From: JABWAJ01 sp038323375
Lineage (GTDB): Bacteria > Bacteroidota > Bacteroidia > Chitinophagales > Saprospiraceae
Direction of reading: 5' to 3'
NCBI GenBank assembly: GCA_038323375.1
Contig: JBBQGV010000024.1
Coordinates: 1-64,000, forward strand
DNA: 64,000 nucleotides
Part shown: positions 51,536-59,723 of the stretch, in pieces
Numbering within the stretch: the first letter of the stretch is position 1
Layout of the letters: every line of letters starts with the position of its first letter
The notes under the pieces: generated by a model
Databases searched by the model: none
What the model saw: only the letters and a program-made list of their open reading frames with translations
Told to the model about the DNA's origin: nothing
Position numbers and translations under genes: made by a program

Positions 51536-52537
51536 ATGAACAGAAAAGATTTTTTAAAAAGCGTCGGACTTGCAGGTGTAGGTCTGAGCATGCCGGCATC
51601 CAAAATACTGGCGGATGGCGCGTACAAGATGCGGGTAAATTCCTGTACGCTGATTCCGGCTGAAACGGCTGGCCCTTTTCCACTGGATTTATCCGCAAAC
51701 GCCTTTTACCTGAGGCAGGATGTTCGGGAAAACAGGACAGGTACGCAGTTGAATTTAAGGATGAAAATCATCGGACTTGGCAATTGTGAGCCAATGCCCA
51801 ATGTCCGGGTGAACATCTGGCAGTGCGACAAAGACGGCAATTATTCAGGGTATGGGTCGCAATCGGCATTTACCTACCTGCGCGGCTATCAAATGGCTGA
51901 CGCAAATGGCGAAGTGGAATTCATCACCGTCTTCCCAGGATGGTACCCTGGCCGGGTTTGCCATATCCATTTTCGGGTTTATGTCAGTGCTTCCTACGCC
52001 GCGATTTCGCAATTGACGTTTGACCACAACACGACCAACGCCATTTATGCCGCCAACGCTGCGCTCTACACCAAAGGCGCCGACCCGCTGACACCCGCCA
52101 CGGACAACCTCTTTTCGGATGGGTACGCTCTGCAATTGGCCACGCTGACGCCAAATGCACAAACCGGCGGCTACGACAGCTATCTGGAAGTCACCATCCA
52201 GGGAACCGGGGTGGTCGGGGTGAGCAACATCGAAAAAGAAACCGCGAAACAGGTGGTGCTGGAGCAAAACTATCCCAATCCGTTTTCCAACGAAACGACC
52301 ATCCCGTTTGAGCTGAAAAACCCGGCTGAAGTGGCGTTTGAATTGTGGGATGTTGCGGGCAACAAAGTGGCGGAAATAGAAAAAAGCAAGCTCCCCGCAG
52401 GACTGCACCAAACGGAGATCAACCTGGGCACGTTGGGATTGGCACCGGCAAATTATTTGTATCAGATTATAGTCAAAAACCGATACGGCGTTTTCAAAAG
52501 CTGTAAGATGATGACGAATGTCCGAAAAGCTAAGTAA
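51536..52537 (+). CDS. Intradiol ring-cleavage dioxygenase-like protein with T9SS sorting domain
   Basis: 333 residues. The N-terminus (NRKDFLKSVGLAGVGLSMPA) is a hydrophobic export-like leader with a Tat-like RKDFLK rather than twin Arg. Residues about 35-225 match the intradiol dioxygenase fold: ETAGPFP, PMPNVRVNIWQCDKDGNYSGY with an iron Tyr, and PGWYPGRVCHIHFRV with a second Tyr and two His ligands. The last 85 or so residues are a T9SS type A domain (LEQNYPNPFSNETTIPFEL). Such enzymes cleave catechols; an outer-surface version could act on extracellular aromatics. Extracellular intradiol homologues are known in Bacteroidota, but the substrate is unknown. Confidence 0.88.
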   Translation: MNRKDFLKSVGLAGVGLSMPASKILADGAYKMRVNSCTLIPAETAGPFPLDLSANAFYLRQDVRENRTGTQLNLRMKIIGLGNCEPMPNVRVNIWQCDKDGNYSGYGSQSAFTYLRGYQMADANGEVEFITVFPGWYPGRVCHIHFRVYVSASYAAISQLTFDHNTTNAIYAANAALYTKGADPLTPATDNLFSDGYALQLATLTPNAQTGGYDSYLEVTIQGTGVVGVSNIEKETAKQVVLEQNYPNPFSNETTIPFELKNPAEVAFELWDVAGNKVAEIEKSKLPAGLHQTEINLGTLGLAPANYLYQIIVKNRYGVFKSCKMMTNVRKAK

Positions 52538-52770
52538 TTTTTTACCCCAAAGAATATAAACGCGACATTGCGGTGTTGAACCTCCACCGGGGTCATGCTT
52601 TGCTCGTTTTTCCAACCGGCGCAATCATAAACGACACTTCTGGTTTGCTGGAAGGAGATTACAAAGATGGCCGGAGAATGGCGACCTTCCTGGATATGGA
52701 AGCCGTTAAATCCAAAGAAAATGCTTTGCAGGAGGTAATTAGAACCCGGGTGAAGTTGGTGGAACATTAA
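52534..52770 (+). pseudogene. C-terminal remnant of a DUF1801-like protein
   Basis: Read from 52534, the frame gives VIFYPKEYKRDIAVLNLHRG, then HALLVFPTGAIINDTSGLLE and ends ENALQEVIRTRVKLVEH. This resembles the second half of DUF1801 (YdhG/frataxin-like) proteins. The N-terminal half is missing and the frame overlaps the end of the dioxygenase gene. It has no start of its own except an internal TTG-type site at 52573. Probably a remnant left by a deletion. Confidence 0.6.
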
Positions 52771-52838
52771 GTGCTTGTTGCGAAATTTGGAAAAACCGCG
52801 AACTCGTCGTATTTTTCAGGTCTTAAAACCTAACCAGG

Positions 52839-54497
52839 ATGTCCAAAAATCTCACCGCTTTAGCCGGCAGGAAAGGTAAAGGCTTGACCAACAACCTTTT
52901 TGAAAGGATCGCCAACCTGGCGGATGAATCCGGCGTTGGCGACAAGGAGGCCCTGCGCAGCATTGCGGATGAGTTCCTGGTCGGCACGGCCAATGTCTAC
53001 GGCGCAGCCACCTTCTACGATTTCACCCGCCCGGAAAACCAGGGCAAACAAGTATACGTCTGCAACGGCAGCGCCTGCATGCTTGCAGGAACGCAGGAAT
53101 CCCTCCGGGAAACCCTGCACCAGCATTTTCCACCGGAAGCCATCGGTGAAATGTGCTGTCTGGGCCGCTGCCACGAAAACAACGCGTTCCATTTCAATGG
53201 CCAGAATTATTCTGCCAAAAAAACCGAAGACATTGCGGCCATCGTGCAGGGAACACAGCACGACGGTATGGACCAATACCACGTTGGCGCTTTGGGAACT
53301 CCTGTTCTGACGGCGCCGTTCCCTGAGTTAGCCGAATGCAAAAAGGTACTGGCCAATATGCTGCAATCGCCACCCGAAGCGCTGTTGGCAATCCTCAAAG
53401 CTGCTGGCGTGCGGGGCAGGGGCGGGGCTGGATTCCCGATTGCGTTTAAATTGGACGCTTGCCGCAATGCCCCCGGTGAACCCCGGTTCATCGTCTGCAA
53501 CGCCGACGAAGGCGACCCCGGCGCTTTTTCCGACCGCTACCTGATGGAGCAGCAACCATACTCGGTGCTGCTGGGCATGCTCATCGCCGGATACGCAGCC
53601 GGCGCCGAACGCGGCGTCATTTACATCCGCGCTGAATACCCGGAATCCATTGCCGCCACGCAGGATGCCATCCACGCCCTGACCGATGCCGGCCTGAACG
53701 GCGACCGCCTGTTGGGCAGCGATTTCAATTTCCAGTTTAAACTCATCAAAGCCCAGGGCGCTTATATCTGCGGGGAAGAAACCGCGCTGCTGCAATCCAT
53801 CGAAGGCAAACGCCCGGAGGTTCGGGTGCGCCCGCCCTATCCCGCCCAGGAAGGGTTGTTTGGCAAACCAACCGTGGTGAACAACGTAGAAACCTTGGCC
53901 AACCTGTATTATATTATAGTCAACGGCGGCGAAGCGTTTGCGGCAATTGGAACATCCCGCTCCAGCGGCACCAAGCTGCTTTCGCTCGACGGGTCGTTCA
54001 ACCGGCCCGGTTTGTATGAAGTGGACATGGGCACGCCCCTTGCACAGGTGGTAGAAACCCTCGGCGGCGGCTTCCGGAAGCCGATCAAAGCGCTGCACAT
54101 TGGCGGCCCTTTGGGCGGATTAGTGCCCATGCATAAAATCCCGGACCTGAGCGTTGATTTTGAATCGTTTGCACAAAACGGATTTTTGCTCGGCCACGCC
54201 TCCATCATTGGCATCCCCGAGTCGTATCCGATGGTCAAATATTTGGAACACCTGTTTGCCTTTACCGCCCACGAGAGTTGCGGGAAGTGTTTCCCTTGCC
54301 GCATCGGTTCGGTGCGCGGCCAGGAAATGCTCCATAAAGCCCAACACGAAGATTATAAAGTCAACGCCGACCTGTTCAACGACCTCGTGGAAACTTTAGC
54401 CAAAGGTTCGCTTTGCGCCTTGGGCGGCGGCATTCCGCTGCCGGTTCGCAATGCGTTGCAATATTTTAAGGAAGAATTGGATCCGTATTTTGAATAG
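52839..54497 (+). CDS. NAD-dependent formate dehydrogenase diaphorase subunit (NuoE-NuoF fusion)
   Basis: 552 residues. Residues about 1-135 are a NuoE/FdsG-like [2Fe-2S] domain (VCNGSACMLAG and CCLGRC). From about 165 to 552 is a NuoF/FdsB-like flavin and NADH domain: GRGGAGFPIAFK, CNADEGDPGAFSDRYLME, GAYICGEETALLQSIEGKRP, ending with the [4Fe-4S] motif ESCGKCFPCRIG. It passes electrons between the formate dehydrogenase catalytic subunit and NAD+. It is cytosolic. The catalytic subunit gene follows in the same direction but is separated by 484 bp of nested repeats. FdsG and FdsB are usually separate proteins; here they are fused. Confidence 0.92.
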   Translation: MSKNLTALAGRKGKGLTNNLFERIANLADESGVGDKEALRSIADEFLVGTANVYGAATFYDFTRPENQGKQVYVCNGSACMLAGTQESLRETLHQHFPPEAIGEMCCLGRCHENNAFHFNGQNYSAKKTEDIAAIVQGTQHDGMDQYHVGALGTPVLTAPFPELAECKKVLANMLQSPPEALLAILKAAGVRGRGGAGFPIAFKLDACRNAPGEPRFIVCNADEGDPGAFSDRYLMEQQPYSVLLGMLIAGYAAGAERGVIYIRAEYPESIAATQDAIHALTDAGLNGDRLLGSDFNFQFKLIKAQGAYICGEETALLQSIEGKRPEVRVRPPYPAQEGLFGKPTVVNNVETLANLYYIIVNGGEAFAAIGTSRSSGTKLLSLDGSFNRPGLYEVDMGTPLAQVVETLGGGFRKPIKALHIGGPLGGLVPMHKIPDLSVDFESFAQNGFLLGHASIIGIPESYPMVKYLEHLFAFTAHESCGKCFPCRIGSVRGQEMLHKAQHEDYKVNADLFNDLVETLAKGSLCALGGGIPLPVRNALQYFKEELDPYFE

Positions 54498-54551
54498 GTG
54501 GACGGTAGACGGTGAAGGGTAAACAGCCCGTCCACCGTCTACCTTACAACC
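54495..54551. repeat. Palindromic repeat, left copy flanking the fdh spacer
   Basis: GGTAGACGGTG ... CACCGTCTACC forms an inverted repeat around AAGGGTAAACAGCCCGTC. The core GGTGAAGGGTAAACAGCCCGTCCAC in outline recurs at 54923-54949 in the same direction. It begins at the stop of the NuoEF-like gene. Confidence 0.65.
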
Positions 54552-54578
54552 AGTTCTATAAAAATTGGTCGCTATTTA

Positions 54579-54720
54579 GTGTCCGTCTTTAGAGTCCGAT
54601 AGCTGCGTTATGGTTTGCCCCAAAATCGGTCATTTACGCGAGTAAACTCCCGTTTTTGGGGCAAAACATGCCTTGCTCCCGAACTCTAAAGTCCAGACAC
54701 GGGACTAAATGGACGGACAC
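54579..54720. mobile_element. MITE-like element with TATTTA flanking duplication
   Basis: GTGTCCGTC (54579-54587) and GACGGACAC (54712-54720) are inverted ends. TATTTA lies directly outside both (54573-54578 and 54721-54726), as a 6-bp target duplication. The interior has a second stem (TTTGCCCCAAAA / TTTTTGGGGCAAAA). The subterminal GTCTTTAGAGTCCGATAG resembles the ends of the element at 8440-8654. It is non-coding. Confidence 0.65.
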
Positions 54721-54763
54721 TATTTAGCATAGAGCTGTTGGAATAAGTTTGATGATACAGGAA

Positions 54764-54840
54764 GCGGACTGAAGCCCGCGAAACAAAGCAGCGCACCCCC
54801 TACGCCTCGTCAACACTTTGTTTCGCGGGCTTTAGTCCGC
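54764..54840. repeat. Long hairpin with 25-bp arms
   Basis: Bases 54764-54788 (GCGGACTGAAGCCCGCGAAA, then CAAAG) pair with 54816-54840 with a single mismatch, around a 27-base loop. It is the strongest secondary structure between the two formate dehydrogenase genes. Confidence 0.7.
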
Positions 54841-54905
54841 CTATTCCATAGCCACACTTATTTCCGCAGACAAGTGGTAAATAGCTACAAAAATTGTTTA
54901 ATTGA

Positions 54906-54972
54906 TAGGCGGTAGATGACAAACGGTGAAGGGTAAACAGCCCGTCCACTGTCCATCGTCTACCGTACAACC
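54906..54972. repeat. Palindromic repeat, right copy flanking the fdh spacer
   Basis: ACGGTGAAGGGTAAACAGCC matches the left copy at 54509 onward and is likewise followed by CGTCCAC and GTCTACC-TACAACC. It lies 10 bp before the ATG of the catalytic subunit gene. Confidence 0.65.
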
Positions 54973-54981
54973 GAGTTCATC

Positions 54982-57714
54982 ATGACCGCTACAATTTCAA
55001 AACTCGAATCCCTCGTCGCCACCAAAATGGCCTACATCAACGGCAAAGCGTATGAAATGCGCGCCGGCGAAACCATCCTGGCTTTCCTGAAGCGTCATTT
55101 GGGGGAAAATGCGGTGCCAACGCTGTGCGATGCACCCAACTTAGAGCCTTTCGGTGCTTGCCGGGTTTGCAGCGTGGACATTGCCCGGCAAGGGAACGGC
55201 GGTCTGAAAACCGTGGCTTCCTGCCATACGCCCATTGAAGAAGGGCTGATGATTTATCCGGATTCGGAAAGCGTGCTGAAATTGCGGCGCAACATCATCG
55301 AACTGGTGCTAACCGACCACCCGCTCGACTGTCTGACTTGCGAAGTGAATGGCAATTGCCAGTTGCAGGACGTGGCTGCGCAGGTCGGCATTCGCAAAGT
55401 GCGGTATCCGGAAGGCAAAAACCACCTCGACCGCAAAAAAGACCTCAGCCACCCGTACATGACCTCCGACCTGTCGAAGTGCATCATGTGCTATCGCTGC
55501 GTTCGCGCCTGCGACGAAGTGCAGGGCCAGTTGGTGCTCAGCGTGGCTGGCCGCGGCTTCGACAGCACCATCATCAAAGGCATGAACGAGTCGTTTTTTG
55601 GCTCGGATTGCGTGTCGTGTGGCGCTTGTGCGCAGGCCTGCCCCACTTCCGCCATTTCCGACGTGTACCAATCCAAAGCCGTGACGGCCCAGGAGGAAGT
55701 GCGCACCGTTTGCACCTATTGCGGCGTGGGCTGCAACCTGGCGGTGAAAGTTTCGAGCGACAAGGTGATGAGCATCCAGGCACCATTCGACGCGGAGGTC
55801 AATTCCGGCCACACCTGCCTCAAAGGACGCTACGCTTTTGCATTTTACAAACACCCGGATCGCCTCCGGCACCCGCTCATCAAGCGCAACGGGCAGTTTG
55901 AACAAGCCACGTGGGAGGAAACTTACGACTATATTTATGAAAAACTGAACGGCATCAAGCAGGAAAACGGCCCGGATTTTATTGCCGGCATTTCTTCGGC
56001 GCGTTGCACCAACGAAGAAAATTACCTGATGCAGAAGTTCATCCGCGCGGTGATCGGCACCAACAATATTGACGGGTGCGCCCGCGTTTGCCACTCGCCC
56101 ACGGCCCTTGGCATGCAGCGGACGTTCGGAACCGGCGCCGCCACCAATTCCATCGCCGATGTGAAACTCACCGATTGCATGCTGATCATCGGTGCCAATC
56201 CGACCGAAGCGCACCCCGTCACCGGTGCCAAGCTCAAGCAGCAGGCCATGAAAGGCAAAACGCTGATCGTACTGGATCCGCGCAAAACGGAAATCGCCCG
56301 CTACGCCGACCACTACCTGCAATTGCGACCCGGCACCAACGTGGCGGTGCTGAACATGATGCTGTACTACATCATGCAGGAAGGCTTGGAGGACGCGGAT
56401 TTCATCGCCAGCCGCACGGAAGGGTACGAAGATTTTAGAAAAAATGTTCTGGAACTCAATATTGACGAACTCGAAGCGGTTTCCGGCGTGCCACGCGAAC
56501 AGGCGCGCGAAGCGGCCATCGCTTACGCAAAAGCGCCGTTGGCCATGTCGTTCCACGGCCTCGGCGTCACGGAACACTACCAGGGCACCTACGCGGTGAT
56601 GCTGATCGCCGACCTCGCCATGATCACCGGCAATATCGGCAAACCCGGTTGCGGCGTGAATCCCCTGCGCGGCCAAAACAACGTGCAGGGCATGGCCGAT
56701 ATGGGTGTGCAACCCTACCAGGCGGCAGGTTATTTCGACGTGACCAAACCGGAAATTGCGCAAAAATTTACCGATTTTTATGGCAGACCCGTTTCTGACA
56801 AAGTGGGCTTCACCATCCCCGAAATGTACGACTCGGCGCTAGAAGGCAAACTCAAAGCGCTGTGGATCGTTGGGGAAGACGTGGTGCAATCCGACCCGAA
56901 TTCCCAAAAAGTGATTCGGGCCCTGGAAGCGTTGGATTTTTTAGTGGTGCAAGAATTGTTCATGACCGAAACGTCCAAATTGGCCGACGTCATCCTGCCG
57001 GGCGCGTCTTTCCTCGAAAAAGAAGGTACGTTCACCAACGGCGAACGCCGCATCCAGCGCGTCAACCGGGTGGTGGAACCCATCGGCGACTGCAAACCCG
57101 ACGGCCAGATCCTCGTGGAAATGATGAACCGCTTCGGCTACCCGCAAGCGCCCTACACCGCCAAAGGCATGTTGGAAGAAATTTCCGCCATCGTGCCGTT
57201 TTTCGCCGGCGTGCGCTGGGATGAACTCGGCACGCAGGGCAAACAATGGCCCGTTGCCCCCGACGGCAAAGACACGCAAATCCTGCATGTAGACACCTTC
57301 AAACGCGGCAAAGGAAAGTTTGTCTTCCGCGATTTTGTGGAAACGCCCGAACTCGACCACATCGCCGAATACCCGTACATCATCACCACCAACCGGGTGC
57401 TCGAACACTACAACAGCGGCACCATGACCCGCCGCACCGGCAACGTGCTGATCGTCACCGAAGATCTGCTGCTCATCAACCCCGTAGACGCCCGCGACAA
57501 CGGCATCGAAGAGGGCGATATGGTGCGCCTGATCTCCCCGCGCGGCGAAGTGCCCAGCAAGGCTCATATCACCGATGAGGTCAAGCCGGGTATTTTGAGC
57601 ACCACGTTCCATTTTCCGGAGTTGTTGGTGAATAATATTACTTCGGATGTGCATGATACTATTGCGCAATGCCCGGAGTATAAGGTGGTGGTGGTGCGGT
57701 TGGAGAAGGTGTGA
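54982..57714 (+). CDS. Formate dehydrogenase catalytic (alpha) subunit, molybdopterin type, Cys form
   Basis: 910 residues. Residues about 15-95 are an N-terminal [2Fe-2S] domain (CDAPNLEPFGACRVC). Then come the NuoG-type HPLDCLTCEVNGNCQLQ, two [4Fe-4S] motifs (CIMCYRCVRAC and CVSCGACAQACPTSA), and the Mo-bisPGD domain starting with VCTYCGVGCNL. The active-site residue is Cys370 in ARVCHSPTALGM, where selenocysteine variants carry Sec. The C-terminal domain holds NRVLEHYNSGTMTRRTGNV. It oxidises formate and hands electrons to the NuoEF-like subunit. No signal peptide is present, so it is cytosolic. No FdhD or small FdsD subunit is encoded in the window. Confidence 0.94.
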   Translation: MTATISKLESLVATKMAYINGKAYEMRAGETILAFLKRHLGENAVPTLCDAPNLEPFGACRVCSVDIARQGNGGLKTVASCHTPIEEGLMIYPDSESVLKLRRNIIELVLTDHPLDCLTCEVNGNCQLQDVAAQVGIRKVRYPEGKNHLDRKKDLSHPYMTSDLSKCIMCYRCVRACDEVQGQLVLSVAGRGFDSTIIKGMNESFFGSDCVSCGACAQACPTSAISDVYQSKAVTAQEEVRTVCTYCGVGCNLAVKVSSDKVMSIQAPFDAEVNSGHTCLKGRYAFAFYKHPDRLRHPLIKRNGQFEQATWEETYDYIYEKLNGIKQENGPDFIAGISSARCTNEENYLMQKFIRAVIGTNNIDGCARVCHSPTALGMQRTFGTGAATNSIADVKLTDCMLIIGANPTEAHPVTGAKLKQQAMKGKTLIVLDPRKTEIARYADHYLQLRPGTNVAVLNMMLYYIMQEGLEDADFIASRTEGYEDFRKNVLELNIDELEAVSGVPREQAREAAIAYAKAPLAMSFHGLGVTEHYQGTYAVMLIADLAMITGNIGKPGCGVNPLRGQNNVQGMADMGVQPYQAAGYFDVTKPEIAQKFTDFYGRPVSDKVGFTIPEMYDSALEGKLKALWIVGEDVVQSDPNSQKVIRALEALDFLVVQELFMTETSKLADVILPGASFLEKEGTFTNGERRIQRVNRVVEPIGDCKPDGQILVEMMNRFGYPQAPYTAKGMLEEISAIVPFFAGVRWDELGTQGKQWPVAPDGKDTQILHVDTFKRGKGKFVFRDFVETPELDHIAEYPYIITTNRVLEHYNSGTMTRRTGNVLIVTEDLLLINPVDARDNGIEEGDMVRLISPRGEVPSKAHITDEVKPGILSTTFHFPELLVNNITSDVHDTIAQCPEYKVVVVRLEKV

Positions 57715-57849
57715 GGGGTGATCATCCTGACCGCGGTCGGGACGGCTGACGGAACGCGACGGATTGCAAATCCGGCGAGCAGGGTTGATATATCATTGGA
57801 GGGGAAGGGTTGATTCGAGCGGGTCTGGTGCCAGCTTTTCTGCTACAAC

Positions 57850-58259
57850 TTACCTTTCTATTACCATTGTTAGGAATTCATCAGAAGAAACTACGGGTAC
57901 TTTAGGAAAAGGAATACTTTTCAGTATCTTAAAATGCGCGTCATCTGTCACTATAAAATTAGCGCTGCCTGCAATGGCACAGTCTACGAACTTGTCGTCA
58001 TCCGGATCATGAGTGATGAGGTTCCAATAGTAATACTTAACCACGAAGGTACATTAGGCAGGAGTTCGAGGCCACCGAGTACGTTTTGGGCGACCTCCAA
58101 GCCAAGGTAATCGCTTAGGATTTCATCATATTCCAGCAGGATGTCGCTGGTGACTAGCATCTCGAAGTCGCCTTGACGCAGGCTTTCCCAGATTGGATAA
58201 TAGCGGCTTCGGCGAGATATAATAACTGCCAGAACATTGGTATCCAGAACGACCGTCAT
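57850..58259 (-). pseudogene. PIN-domain toxin gene with a frameshift
   Basis: The start MTVVLDTNVLAVIISRRSRY carries the first catalytic Asp and the frame runs to LLPNVPS, then shifts out. The rest, VVKYYYWNLITHDPDDDKFV with the later Asp cluster through VSSDEFLTMVIER, is in another frame that ends at 57850. Restoring one base near 58045 joins them into a normal PIN protein of about 137 residues. The toxin is thus probably inactive, unless this is a sequencing error. Its antitoxin-like partner ends 3 bp upstream and looks intact. Confidence 0.8.
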
Positions 58260-58262
58260 GGC

Positions 58263-58493
58263 TTATTTTTGATGGATATAAGGCGTACGGCGATGCTGAG
58301 CGAGGATTTCCTCTTCAGTCAACCCTTTTTCATCCCATACCTGATCGGCGAGATCAGAGGCCTTGTCCATAAAGTATTTCGCCAATAAGCGCTTGATTTC
58401 CAATAAATCTTGTTCAGAAACACGACGAGCATACAACTTCAGCAACTCCAATTGCAAGTCGTTAAAGGGTTGTGGTATGGACTGTGTTGTCAT
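58263..58493 (-). CDS. Antitoxin-like small protein upstream of the PIN gene
   Basis: 76 residues, predicted mostly helical (FNDLQLELLKLYARRVSEQD, LLEIKRLLAKYFMDKASDL). The C-terminal tail (EEILAQHRRTPYIHQK) could wrap a toxin active site. It lacks an obvious ribbon-helix-helix or AbrB motif, but size and gene order, 3 bp before a PIN-domain gene, match a toxin-antitoxin pair. Similar small proteins accompany PIN toxins in Bacteroidota and cyanobacteria, as far as I recall. It appears intact while the toxin is frameshifted. Confidence 0.72.
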   Translation of the reverse strand: MTTQSIPQPFNDLQLELLKLYARRVSEQDLLEIKRLLAKYFMDKASDLADQVWDEKGLTEEEILAQHRRTPYIHQK

Positions 58494-58548
58494 GCGTGCA
58501 ATTTTATGCGAAATTACGACTATTTGCGTTGATTTGCAAGCCTTGCTG

Positions 58549-58872
58549 CTACCCCGTCCGCCTTTTCAAAAAGGCCTCCACCACATTGCGTGCCAGCCGC
58601 AGTTCTTCTCCCTGCGCACCGACATCCACAACCAATTCATCGCCAGTTTCGCCGTCGTCACCTTCAAAGCGTTCGATCCAGAAGCTAAAATCGGAATCAG
58701 TTTCGTGGATGATGCGGACGCGCTCGCCGGCAATTTGCACCCAAAGCAGGGGATTGCCGCCGGGGTCGTTTTGGAGAACGGTAAAGTCAAGCACAATGGC
58801 TTTTATGAATTCGATCCAGTTGTGGTAATTGGTGCCCATGCTGTGGAAATTTAACCTAAAATAATGCGTCAT
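58549..58872 (-). CDS. Hypothetical protein translationally coupled to the AbiEii-like gene
   Basis: 107 residues of no recognised family. It is acidic and beta-rich in appearance (IVLDFTVLQNDPGGNPLLWV, RVRIIHETDSDFSFWIERFE). The ATG at 58872 overlaps the stop of the AbiEii-like toxin gene (ATGA), which suggests translational coupling; an internal ATG at 58839 is an alternative. Its codon use is G+C-richer than the AbiE genes, so the adjacency may be accidental. It could be a third component of the AbiE locus or an unrelated neighbour. Confidence 0.55.
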   Translation of the reverse strand: MTHYFRLNFHSMGTNYHNWIEFIKAIVLDFTVLQNDPGGNPLLWVQIAGERVRIIHETDSDFSFWIERFEGDDGETGDELVVDVGAQGEELRLARNVVEAFLKRRTG

Positions 58873-59723
58873 TCTGTAAACCCCTGTTTTAATTGGTGTA
58901 ACAATTGCACATTGTCTGCTACTGTATTGTCAAAATATTCAATCATGATAGCCGCCATTTTACTACTTGCCAAATCATGGGTATTGCCATCCAATATGCC
59001 GTTGATCCTGGCAAAGAGTTTTTCATTCCGCTTTGCTATTTTTCGCATTTCCCGCCCCATTACCCTGGCCGCTATATGTTTCAGGTCAGCATCTTCATCG
59101 CCAAATAAGTCGTAGTGATTTTCCCAGATCACTTCATCGTACATATCAAAAAAGTGATTCAGTATATCGCTGATATCCTTAATGTCATCCCTTCTTACTT
59201 CGGGCCGGTCATCCCAAGCGATCATTTTTAACAATACAATACCAGGCAGGGTGCAAAACTTGAACTGGTGTTTCCCTTCCAGGTTTAGCTCTGGCAAGCC
59301 TTCTTCATATACTTCGGCGAACCCATGCAACCTGATATTGGTTAAACCCGATCCACTCAATAAGACTTGGCCATCCGCTTCTTCGATGGTGCCAAAAGGC
59401 AATAAATCCACTTCGAACCTGTTTTTCCACAACAGCACAAAAGCATTTTCTTTTATTGGCTGAAATTCTTCCTGCGCTGTCAAATAAGTTTTTAGGGCTA
59501 CATAAGTTTCTTTGACGTTGACCAGAACGGCAAAGTCAATATCTCCGGTGGTTCTTCTTGGAGTAATGTTGTTGATGCCATGCATCCATACATCCCTTGC
59601 TACGGCGCCGACTAAGTAAAAATCAATGCCGAACTTTTCAAAGCCCCGTTCCAGAGCAGATAGCAACTCCGTTATTTCAGGTTGCTGTCTGAGCTGTTCG
59701 TAGTTTATTTTGTAGGAATGCAT
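58869..59723 (-). CDS. AbiEii-like nucleotidyltransferase toxin
   Basis: 284 residues. An N-terminal nucleotidyltransferase-type motif set, YLVGAVARDVW and TTGDIDFAV, provides the acidic metal-binding pair. A middle segment (PGIVLLKMIAWDDRPEVRRDDIKD) follows, as in AbiEii/DUF1814 proteins. AbiEii is the toxin of type IV AbiE abortive-infection systems and transfers nucleotides to RNA or other targets. It overlaps the upstream AbiEi-like gene by 47 bp, the usual coupling. It is cytosolic. The block is much more A+T-rich than its surroundings, suggesting transfer. Confidence 0.82.
   Translation of the reverse strand: MHSYKINYEQLRQQPEITELLSALERGFEKFGIDFYLVGAVARDVWMHGINNITPRRTTGDIDFAVLVNVKETYVALKTYLTAQEEFQPIKENAFVLLWKNRFEVDLLPFGTIEEADGQVLLSGSGLTNIRLHGFAEVYEEGLPELNLEGKHQFKFCTLPGIVLLKMIAWDDRPEVRRDDIKDISDILNHFFDMYDEVIWENHYDLFGDEDADLKHIAARVMGREMRKIAKRNEKLFARINGILDGNTHDLASSKMAAIMIEYFDNTVADNVQLLHQLKQGFTE

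Noticed and set aside
55309..56763. 484-residue minus-strand ORF
   Set aside because: It is antisense to the formate dehydrogenase catalytic subunit, which has full motif support. The reverse product is rich in His, Val and Gly without a fold signature.
54982..57714. Selenocysteine in formate dehydrogenase
   Set aside because: The active-site codon at residue 370 is TGC (Cys), not TGA, so no recoding is needed.
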